From Scenedesmus sp. ARA3 (Eukaryota; Chlorophyta; Chlorophyceae; Sphaeropleales; Scenedesmaceae), in NCBI GenBank assembly GCA_004335835.1, contig RWJK01001169.1, positions 64,010 to 128,009 of the forward strand: DNA of 64,000 nt. The letters are read 5' to 3'. Of the stretch, positions 13,634-24,500 are shown in pieces (within the stretch, counting starts at the first letter, position 1; the number at the start of each line of letters is the position of its first letter). The notes beneath the pieces are model-generated. The model was not told the origin of the DNA. It was given only the letters and a program-made list of their open reading frames with translations, and did not search any database. A program made the position numbers and the translations under genes.

Positions 13634-14037
13634 GGCTTTGCTTACTGCAACCTCAGCTGCAGCTGCCCCTAAAACGCTTGGAAGCCTGGTACTCGTCTTA
13701 CGTGTATTGTGCCGAAGTTCATGGCATTTACGCACAGGTGGCAGGTGGTGAGTGACGAGGAAGCACTCGCACACACTTCAAGGTTCACAAGCAAAGCAAT
13801 GTCCATGCGCTACCCACATTTCGATCGCAAAATTACTAATCAGCAACCTTTCACTTCAGCGATGATGCCTGGCGTTTCGAAATTTTGCGTGTTTGAAGAG
13901 GAGGCCGGGTTTTCGCCGGGTTTACTCACGTTGACGGGGACTCAACGCGGTTGGCTTTGATGCAAGTGCGCGGAAGCTAAAGTACACAGCATGAGGATTT
14001 GAGTTCATGCACCGGGTACAGCACTGTTGTGGGAGAC
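13634..14037. promoter_or_regulatory. Divergent promoter interval, CXC gene / conserved gene
   Basis: A 404-bp interval between two start codons on opposite strands. No TATA box recognised. It may contain 5' UTR or a missed first exon of the CXC gene: a minus-strand acceptor-like TTTTAG lies just upstream of its first supported exon, but no phase-compatible ATG exon could be built. Confidence 0.5.
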
Positions 14038-16202
14038 ATGTCAGGCCACCAGGTGTACCGGCACCCTCAGGCTGCAAGGGGCTCGACGTGGCCCATTGCA
14101 ACGAGACCTGCTGCAAGCGTGTTGGTGACATGTGCCAGAGCGCGCTTTGCCTCTCGTGTGTACTGCAAAATCCGCTGCAGCACTGAAGATGGCAGCAGCA
14201 ACCGCAGCAGCAGCAGTGACATGCAGCGTGAACATCATCTAAGAATGCTGCTGGGTCAACAGTTCCCAAATGCTGTGGTGAGTCTTCTGCTTCAAGACAA
14301 TCATTGAACGCCACACTATGTGTGGCTTCCTCAGCAGGTGCCTGCCAGGTTGTTATTTTCCCCCACAGCAACAGTGACTTGGCAAGCATCAGCGTGTCGT
14401 GTAGCAGAGCTTAAGCCTACGCTGGCAGTGCCCACTGCTGCCTCTGAATTGCTGTGCTGTAAACATATGCACATATGTTTGTGGGGTCACAGCTGCTGGA
14501 GGGTTCCAGGCTGCCGCCGCTGCACGCCTCCAAGCACTTTCTCAACCTCACCAACGGCATGGAGATGGCGCCGCTGCTGCACCAGCTGCAGCTGCCTTTC
14601 AGGTGGGGCTGGGCAGCAGCCCTTGTTTGTCCAGCACGCTGATGCACTGTTTATGTTCCTACGAGCAGCCGCAGCAGGAGCAAACATTCTAACAAGGCCC
14701 TGCAGTGATTACTGGTGTAAATGCATATGTGCATTTCAGCACCTGCAGCCGCTGCTTGCCACTACTAGCACGGCAACCTCCCCTGCCACCTGCTGCCACA
14801 TGAACGCTGCATCTACCAACGAGCACTTGCAGTCATGCCGTTGACGCCACTGTCACTTCCTTGTGGCTGTGGTTCTGCTGCTGCGGGCTTCAGCGTTGTG
14901 CGCATGCGCAGCACCTGCCTTGAGCAGCAGGCCTTTGAGGCGCTCATGCTGGAGCTGGATGCAAACCTGCTGCTGGCTGCAGCACTGGGCCACAGGTGGG
15001 AGCAGCACGCTGACGTGGCGGGCTGGCTGGCAGGTTGCTGCGCTGGCAGTGTGGCTGTGCTGGCTGGCTGGCAGGCAGCTGAGCTGGCAGGCCTGCTGTG
15101 CTGGCGGGAGGCTGCCAGCTTCGTCGGCAGTGCCGATGCCTGGCACTTCCCAACAACACCGCAGCTGGCAGCTGTGGTTGGCGGCACACTGTGCAGGTTT
15201 GAATTTTGCTGCAGCTGCAAATGTACTTGCCCTGACTCGGCCAGCCATCTCACGCCCTTGCAGTACAGTCTTCTCACCTGTGCCATGGCCAAGCTTTTGC
15301 ACGCTTGCCTTGCTGCCTCGCTGTCCCGCTGCCTCACTGTCTCACTGCCTGCTGCAGCTGCGTCGTGTGGGACTGCGGCTGCCGCAACAAGCACAACGGC
15401 GCGCCGCGCGCGCTGTGGTACGGGCTGGAGTTTGTGCGCTTCGCGCTGCAGCGGTTCTGGCTGGGCGACGGCGGCCCAGCACACCTGCGGGGCCACAACG
15501 TTGCTCAGGACTTTGAGGCGGCTTGCCGGCGCTTCCACCCCAGCACCAAGAAGCGGCTGCGCTACTACAAGCGCTACCTGGCGCCGCGGGTGAGGCCAGG
15601 CTTGTTGTGCAGCTGCATGCATGCTGCACGCTGTGCCTGTTGATAGCCAGGTGGTTTGGGTTGACGGCAGTCTGTAGGTGCAGTGGTAGGAGAGCGCCTC
15701 CCTGTGAAACAGGCTTGTTTGACGAACCGCATTCTCTACTGCTTTTCTTTGTATAGCACCATGCGCAGGATTGTTTACGAGCGCTGAGTTGCTGCTGCAG
15801 CTGCTGACAGCCTGCTCTTGTTTTGTCTTGCAGGTCGTGCAGCAAGGCGTGCAGTTGCACGGCTTCTTCAAGCGCACACAGCATGACGAAGACTATGAGT
15901 TCTTTGTCGACCTTGCTCAGCAACACTGCGGCAGCGGTGCCTGGCATCAACAATCAGCAGCAGCAGCAGACGCATCGGTCAAGCAGCACCAAGTCTTGCA
16001 GACATGGGGCGAGCCTGCAGGTGCTGCAACCGCTACTGGTAGTTCAGCTGATATGCATGGTGGGCTGTCTGCTGCCGATCTTGATGCCTATGAGCTGCTT
16101 TTGTCGCAGGGGGTAGGCGTGTTTGCATCTGGCATCTCGCATCAACAGTACATAGACCTTACGGCTGACATCAAAAAATTGACAGGTGCATCAAATAACT
16201 GA
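14038..16202 (+). CDS. Conserved protein of unknown function, possibly plastid-targeted
   Basis: Five exons close in phase: 14038-14277, 14493-14602, 14912-14995, 15358-15589 and 15834-16202, giving 344 residues. The first 80 residues are Arg/Ser/Ala-rich with few acids, like a transit peptide. The body has well-formed, evidently conserved stretches: LHASKHFLNLTNGMEMAPLL, a Trp/Cys-containing CVVWDCGCRNKHNGAPRALW, and GLEFVRFALQRFWLG. The C-terminal 60 residues are Gln/Ala/Ser-rich. I sense a plant/algal family of uncharacterised proteins but cannot name a domain. The reading frame is trustworthy because all four junctions are phase-consistent and codon use matches neighbours. Divergent from the CXC gene; function unknown. 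Confidence 0.75.
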
Positions 16203-17106
16203 CGAACCATTGCTTCAGCAACGATGCTGTTGTGTATGGCATGGCTCCAGTTGTGCTAGCCAGGGTGCGTCCATTTGTTGTGTGACGCCAGAGCAGGTTT
16301 GGTCCACTGGCCCTTGGTGACAGAGGCTGGAAGGCACGCACGTTGTGTTCATTGTGTTTATATTATTCGTTGGGAACAGCAATGTGGGTAGGGGTCTGCA
16401 GTCTGCGCACTTTGTTGCCAAACGTGGCACTAGCATAGTGAAGCTTTCAATGTGAACCGAGTGTTACAGGAGTCCGCATTCCTGATGTTTCTACATACCA
16501 GCAGTTTAGAGCTTGCAGAGTCAGCGGCATCGCTATTGGATACGCAGTCACTGTCTAAGCACGTTGTTTGTCAGCCAAGCCCGACGTATGGGCTCCCAGT
16601 GCTTCCTTGCGTGGGTTTTTGTCATGTTGTGTTCGAACGCCACCACATTGAGTGCGCATCAGTGTATGGCATCTGTGGAACTATAGGATGAGCCTTGTGT
16701 ACTTGGATGGTTGCAAATTGTATTGTTTCAGCCCTTGGTTGATTTGACTTGTTAAAGGCATGCTATGTGCTGTGGTGCAGCACGTTCAGCCAGGCTCAGC
16801 AGTTGGTCTGGTATCCTGCTGACCTGCAGTACAATTGTTGCACTCGGATGTATTTTCAGCTGCATACACTTACTTTCAACCCAACGTAGCTTCTGCAAGA
16901 GAGTTAACAGAGCGTGACGCTAAAGACATCTTAGAGGTCACCACCCTTGGGTCACCTGTGCTCCCACTTGTGCTCCCACATGTTACTGCCCAGGTGTCAG
17001 GATTTGGGAGTGCTTTTTCAAGGGAAAATGTTTTCCGTTCTCAGACCGTTAATTTGCTGTTTTCCTCGTTTATCGTCAGGCCTCTGCGTTTGGCCGGCTA
17101 GCAGGC
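16203..17106. other. Intergenic: 3' flank and aspartokinase promoter side
   Basis: Roughly 900 bp, less G+C-rich than the flanking exons, without a credible exon on either strand. The 3' part must contain the promoter and 5' UTR of the aspartokinase gene. No TATA box, tRNA or repeat recognised. Confidence 0.5.
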
Positions 17107-20100
17107 ATGCAGAGCCTGAAAAAAGCGCTCGGCGACAGCCGGGCTGCCTGCAGCAGCAAAACAGGTCGCAATAATGCTTTTAGCATCAATGCATTGAGAT
17201 CGTCTGTTAGCTGCGGGCACCACCAGACGCCAGTCTCGGCAACAGCAACAGCAAGGCGCCTTGGTCAGGCGTGCCAGCGTGCGTCGCAGTCTCGCAGGAA
17301 TGTCTGCGTTGTGAAGAGCGTGCTCGCAGAGTCTACCGCGAATGCAGTGGACGGCTGCCCCAGGGGTAGCCACTGGCAGGTGATCAGGGTCAGGGCACCC
17401 AGCAATCTGTGTGGCAACTCCACTTGCGTAAACGCAGCTGAAGTCATGCCAAAGCAGTTTGCTGGCTAAAATTGAGATTTCAATTTTTTTTCTTACCAGC
17501 CTACTTAGGGCAGCAACACTAGGGTCCTGTTCAAGAAGCAGCGCTGCTGCTGCTGCTGCTGCTGCTGCCGTCACTCGGTTGCTGCAGCCACTGCTGCTCC
17601 TACAGCAATTGCTGTAGGCGCATCTTACTATACACCTGCTTCTTGAAACGACCATTCTGTTCTTTTAACTTCTGGCTGTTGTTGTGCTGTGTCTGACCGT
17701 ACATGAAGGTGCACAAATTTGGAGGTAAGCTTACAGTTGAACACTGCAGCTGCAAGAGGCCACGTATCTGTGATGCACACTCATTACAAAAAAATATTTG
17801 CAGTCAAAATTGGTTGCTGTAGTCAGAGCCAGCTGAGTGCAATACAACATGCATGTGCAGCAGTACGCTTGCCTCTGCAGCATCCACCTGCTGCTTCATC
17901 ACACTCCACATGAGTCTGACTCGCGCCCTGCCATGTGCCCAGAGCAGACGCACAGCAGCATCAGCAGTAGGCATGTATCAGGTCACTGCTGCTGAGCTGG
18001 CGCTGCTGTGTTATTATCATGCAGGCACCTGCATGGCAAGCCCTGACAGGCTCAAGGCAGTGGCTGAGCTGGTGAGCAGCGGGGCAGTGCTGCTGCAGCT
18101 CACAGCACTGCTTGCACAGGGCAGTACACAGAGGCCGTTCACAGAGAGTTTGCATATAGCATGAAAGCATGGAAGTATCCTCAGCACGTTTTAGTCGAGA
18201 AACGCGTCGAAAGCATTCATAATATCGCGACGTGAACTGGTAAAAGGTTTACGGGCGGCCGTGTGCAGTCAGCCACTTGCAAGCAGAGGACATCAACAGA
18301 AGCTCTAGCAGCTGCTGCGTACACTGCAGCATGTGGACGCCAGGTTTGCGCGGCGTAGCAGCACCAGGTCTAGCTGGTACTGCGGCAACAGCAGCCTCAT
18401 CTGTGCAGTGACGCACTTCATTTGCAGCTGATGTTGCATAGGCAGCTCTGCGGCACTACCATGCAGGCAGCTGTGCTGGCAGTGCCTCAGCTCCAGCACG
18501 CTGTGCGTTTGACTGTTACACCTGCGGCTATAGTATGCTGTAGCAGCAGCAATGATGCCCACCGCGTCCTGTGTTATTGCTGGTCTTTGTTCATTGCCCG
18601 CAGATCATCAACGAGCCTGCACAGCAGACCGTGACTGTCGTGTCAGCCATGGGCAGCTGCGCTGAGTCACCGGTCAAGGTCACCGACCTCATCCTCAACA
18701 TGATTGACAAGGCAGCACGCCAGGTGGGCGCAGCAGCAGGCAGCCGGCCGGCAGCAGCTGGTGTGGTGCAGCAGCAGTGTTGCAATGCGGAGTAGGCTGG
18801 CAGCAGGTTGTACAGCAGCAGTGGATGCAGCATTGCTGCTTACAGTAGTGGTCATAGCAGCAGAGACACTTTGGCTAACAGTCAGGCAGCGCCCAAGGTG
18901 TGACATGCTGCAGCTTGCAGCAGCAGTCCAAACCAGCAGCAGTTGCAGCCACAGCGCAAACAGCAACAGACAAAGCAACAGGTGGCAGATTCAAGCGAGC
19001 TGCAGACGCTGCAGAAGACAGCGCGAGCAGCAGTCACAACGCTTGGTGGTTTGGTGGCTGCAACTGGCACACCGCCTTCTGTCAAAACACAGCAGCACCT
19101 CTGGTACCTCTGTGTTTCCTGCAAGCACGTGCCTCACCTTGGTTTGCCCACTGGGGCTGCTATGGCTGCTGTCTCTCGCTTGTTTGCTTGCAGGACGCCG
19201 CGTTCCTGGTTGACCTGGCTGCGCTGCAGGAGAAGCACGTGGAGACGGCCAAGAAGCTGCTGGGCCAGGGCCCGGAGCTGACCGCCTTTGTGTCGCGGCT
19301 CATGGACGACATCGGCAACCTCAAGGCCATGCTGCAGGCCATCTGCATCGGTGAGTTGTGGATAGGTTGGGGGTGCTGCTGCAGGGCGCTGTTGCGCAGC
19401 AGTGCGAGCAGACGGCACGTTGCAAGGCAGCGGGAAGGAAGCAGCAAGAGTAGGGGGCTGTCCTGCAAGGCTGACAGGGCAGTTGCGGCGCTGCTGCAGA
19501 CAGGGGACATGCAGCAGTCATGTTGCAGTTGCAAGCCGCAGAGCCGTGAGCCTTCCTGCACTGCGCATCTTTAGCAGCACTCAACTGACGCTCCTCTGGC
19601 TGCGCTGCTGCCACTGGCCTTGATATCAATCAATCTCTTCCGCCGCGCGCAGCCGGCATGGCCACGGATGCGTTTGTGGACTTTGTGGTGGGCCACGGCG
19701 AGCTGTGGAGCGCGCAGCTGCTGGCGGCCACCTGCAAGCAGATGGGCGCTGACGTGGCCTTCATGGACACACGCGATGTGCTGGTGGTGACCCCCACCAG
19801 TGACGGCACAAGTGTGGACCTAGATGAGGAGGCCAGCAACAAGCGCCTGGACGAGTGGTTCAAGCAGCACGGCAACCACAAGCTGGTCATCGCGACTGGC
19901 TTCATTGCCAAGAACCAGAAGTGAGTGCAGCACTGGCATTCGTCAGCAGCAGCAGCAGCAGCGCTGGCACTCGCCAGCAGCAGCAGCAGCAGCAGCAGCG
20001 ATGGCACGTGTCAACAGCAGCTTCGCAGCATGAGCATGAGCTTGCCTGCAGTGTCAGCAGGGCAGCAGGCTGTAGTACGGGACTGTGGGTAAAGTGTCCA

Positions 20101-21514
20101 GTTCTGTTCAAGCCATTGACCTTGTACAGGTTCTGTTGTACAAGTGCTGCTGTAGCTCAGGGTGCCTCTCTACTGTGCCTCCTGCCAGTCCTCTACAGCT
20201 CCACAGCTGAGCTACAGAAAGCGTGCACTTTGGTGTTGAAGGCATTGTGGGGCTTGTGTCATGCACCAACTAGCCCAACCCTTCTTGCTGGCCAAATCTC
20301 TCTGTACCGCTGCGCAGGGGCCAGGCCACCACGCTGAAGCGCAACGGCAGCGACTTCTCCGCCACCATCATGGGCGCGCTCTTCCGCAGCGGCCACATCA
20401 CCATCTGGACAGACGTGGACGGCGTGTACTCGGCTGACCCGCGCAAGGTGAGCGGCGGCAGCAGCAGCAGAGGATCTGCTGTTTGGGGCATGTGCAGCAG
20501 CAGCAGCAGCAGCAGCATGCGGGAGAGGTGGCTTGCAAACCCCGCGCTGGCAGCAGCATCTTACACTGCAAATTACAGCAGCAGCAGTTGACATGCAGGG
20601 CTGTCCTTTGATGGTGCGGGATACAGCGCATCCCGGCAGACAGGCGAGGGACCAGCTGCACCTCTTCCATGCACCAAGAACGTGCTCACACACTGCTCTC
20701 CATACATCGCTGCTTGCTACCTTTGACCAACCTCCAACTACGCCACTGCCCCGCGCAGGTGCCCGAGGCGGTGTGCCTGCCCAGCCTGACCTACCACGAG
20801 GCCTGGGAGCTCCTGTCTGCCTGCTGACTTTCACCATACTAACAACCCCCACACCAACTGCGCTGCAGGTGCCTGAGGCGGTGTGCCTGCCCAGCCTGAC
20901 CTACCACGAGGCCTGGGAGCTCTCCTACTTTGGCGCCAATGTGCTGCACCCGCGCACCACACTGCCGGCCATGAAGTACAGCATCCCCATCGCCATCAGG
21001 AACTTCTTCAACCTGGCGGCGCCAGGTGCGTCACGGAATGACAGAAAAGCTCTTGCAGTGTGGACTGTGTGTGCGCAATGTTGAGTTTTGGGGTAGATCA
21101 GCTGTGAGGCGGGAGCGGCGAGAGTTGCTGTACATGGGGCTGCTGTTAAAAAAGCTGCATGCACCGCTGCCCACTTCCTTCGTCTACTGCATGACACTCA
21201 CAATGCTTCCGGAACCTTGGCTGCGGTGCGCCGTGGACTGTCAGCTAACCCAGCCACTGCCCCATGCCTGCAACTCTATCAACACCCCTGCCCGCTGCCA
21301 TGTGTCTCTGCTGCTGTTGTTATTTCTGCTGTCTCTCCCTCTTCCTCCCTCTCTCCAACAGGCACGCAGGTACTGGACCTGGAGGCTGAGCAGAAGTTCA
21401 GCAAGGGCGCTGTCACCATCAAGGGCTTTGCCACCATTGACAATGTGTGCCTCATCAACATTGAGGGAACAGGCATGGTGGGCGTGCCAGGTGAGCAGTG
21501 GCTGTGCGGAAGGA

Positions 21515-21546
<32 letters not shown>

Positions 21547-24500
21547 AGCCTTCCTGCACGGCAGCAGCCTGAGGACGTGAGGAACCGCATGTACAACTCG
21601 CAAGATTGTGACAGTGAAGGGTGCACTTCCATAGCCTCCACAGTTTGACAGGCCAGTGCTTCGTCTATGCATCAAACATGCTAGCTGCCGCACTGCGGCG
21701 CACCAGCCGGGCCACCCACTGACCTTTGCGCTCGCACGTCGACTTGCAGGTATCGCCAGCGCCGTGTTTAGCACGGTGCGTGATGCCGGCGTGAACGTGA
21801 TCATGATCAGCCAGGCCAGCAGTGAGCACAGCATTTGCTTTGCGGTCAAGGGCAGCGAGGGAGACACAGCAGTGGCAGTGCTCAAGAAGCGCTTCGCAGA
21901 CAGCATCAGCGCGGGACGGTGAGTGCTGCTGCTGCTGCAGTAATGTTGCAATAGGATGTGATGAGGGGCTGTTGACAGTTTGAATGTGCCGGCTGTGCTG
22001 TGCTGTGCTGTAGCACAAAGCTGTTGATTGCAGGTCACGGACAGTGCTTTTAGGTGGGTTGTGCGTGCTGGGTGATCACAATGTACTGCGCTGCCAATGC
22101 TATTTGCACGCCATGTGTGCTGCTGAGATGTCCTGCTTCCGCCTGCTGCTGCTGCTGCTGCTGCTGCTGCTATTGCTGCATCTTTGCCTGCGCCCTGCAG
22201 CGTGAGCGGCGTGGAGCGCATCGACAACTGCTGCGTGCTGGCTGCAGTGGGCCAGGGCATGGTGCGGCGCAAGGGCGTGGCTGCCACCATGATGGGGGCA
22301 CTGGCCAAGGCCAACGTGAACATCAAGGCGCTGGCACAGGTGTGCTGGCTGTGGGCTTGCTTGCTAGGGTGGTGCCTTGTGTATTGTGTGTGGTGGCTGC
22401 CAATGGTCAGCAAGTTTCAGCAAGGCTGTAGTGTGCCCCGGCAGTGAAAGGACAGCAGTGCGTCATGTTGCGTGCATACTTGCGCACAGTCTGCACACGT
22501 GCGTGTCTGACGTGCTGTCGCCACCCCCCTCGGGCTCCCCCTAGTACAACATCAGCGTTCTCATCAACTCACTGCTCATCGCGTACTGTGTCCCCCTGCC
22601 TCAGGGCTCCTCGGAGTACAACATCACCGTGCTGATCGACCAGAAGGACAGCGAGCGCGCGCTGCGCGCCGTGCACAGCCGCTTCTACCTCAGCGACGTG
22701 CCGATTGGTGTGGGCATTGTCGGCCCGGGCTTGATTGGAGGCACACTCATCGAGCAGCTGCGCGAGCAGGTGCGAGGGAGTGCAGGAGCACGTGTAGCAG
22801 CTGTGTGGTGTGACAGCATGCTGTTGATTGCATCATGTATGTTGTGGGCGCGGGCTTCTTTGGTGGCATGCTCACTGAGCAGCTGCGCGAGCAGGTGAGG
22901 CTTGCAGAGCAGCAGGAGGAGTGCACCTGTGGGGTGTGGCAGCATGCTGTTGATGTGCATGCTGTGGCAGCATGCTGTTGATGTGCATGCTGTTGATGTG
23001 CATGCTGTGGCAGCATCAGCCCCGCGGCTTGGTTGGCGGCACGCTCATCGAGCAGCTGCGCGAGCAGGTGGGGCTTGTGCAGCAGCAGGAGCGCAGCTGT
23101 GTGTGGTGTGGTGACATGCTGTTGAATTTGAGTGTACGTGGGTGTATCAAAAACCGTCCGCAGTTGTTGTGTGCTGACCGCATCTGCAACTGCTGGCTGC
23201 CGACCTGCCCGTCACACTTGCTGCCACCAACCACAGGCGGTGCAGCTGCGGGAGGAGTTCAACATCGACATCCGCGTGCTGGGCATCGCTGACAGCAAGC
23301 ACATGCTCACCAGTGAGGGAGGCATCGACCTGGCCAACTGGCGGCAGCAGTGGGAGAGCAACAAGCAGCCCAGCGACCTGCAGGTGCGCCCAGAGGCAGA
23401 CAGTGCTCCTAAGATGGGGTGTATTGCAAGGTGTGGAACAACACGAGTCACTACCAGCTGCGGCAGTTAGCGCATGTAAGCTTGCCTGCTGTTGGACAAG
23501 CCGGACATATGACGTTTTGTGCCGTGCTCGCTTCGTCCTACATCCCGCACCCTTGCCATCATGCTGCCTTCACCTCAGTGAATCAATTGCCCCCGCTCTG
23601 CTCTGTCTGCCTCCTTTTCGGTAAAACCCCTCAGGCCTTTGGTGATGCGCTGGCCTCATCCTACATCCCCAACCTGGCCATCGTGGACTGCACTGCGAGC
23701 GACGCGCCGCCTGCGCACTACCTGGAGTGGATGGGCAAGGGGCTGAACATCATCACGCCCAACAAGAAGCTGGGCAGCGGCCCGCTGGAGCGCTACCAGG
23801 CGGTGCGCCGCATGCAGCGCGAGTCCTACATCCACTTCTTCTACGAGGTGCGGCACAGCTTGGAGATGGCATTATGACGGTTGCTTTTGGTTGGGTTGGT
23901 TGTGTAGGTCGATGGTGGTGGGGCAGCTGTGGGGAGTCCTACATCCACTTCTTCTACGAGGTGCGCGCTGGGAGCTGTGCTGCTGTGAGGTGTAAATTTG
24001 TTAGATGTACGCTGGAGCTGTGCCTGCTGGTTATGAATGCCCTGCATATACTTCTTCTAGGAGGTGCGGCGTGCTGCGCGCTGCTGTGTTGGCTGCATTT
24101 GGTTTATCCCCCTGTCGTACATGCTGGTCATTCGTGTGGCTGTAGCAATGGGGCCAACCTGCGGGTAGACAACTGCTGCAGCCTGCCGTCCTGCCAAATC
24201 AATCCATGTTGCTGCCGCAATCACGTGGCGCAGGGCACTGTGGGTGCTGGCCTGCCCATCATTGGCATGCTGAAGCACTGCTGCTGCACGCCTGCCTGAT
24301 CACTGACAACTGACCTCTGCTCCCTCGCTGCCGCGCTTGCAGGGCACTGTGGGTGCGGGGCTGCCCATTATCGGCACGCTGAAGCACCTGCTTGAGACTG
24401 GTGACAAGGCGCAGCTGGTGGAGGGAGTGTTCAGCGGCACGCTGTCCTTCATCTTCAACACTTTTGGTGATGGCCGGCCCTTCAGCGAGATCGTGAAGGA

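Noticed and set aside
15666..15735. tRNA-like stretch (GTAGGTGCAGTGGTAGGAGAGCG, then CCTGTGAAACAGG) in an intron
   Set aside because: Resembles a D-arm/A-box but has no TpsiC arm with GTTCRANNC, no acceptor stem, and the presumed anticodon arm closes on a 3-nt loop. At most a decayed SINE head; not annotated.
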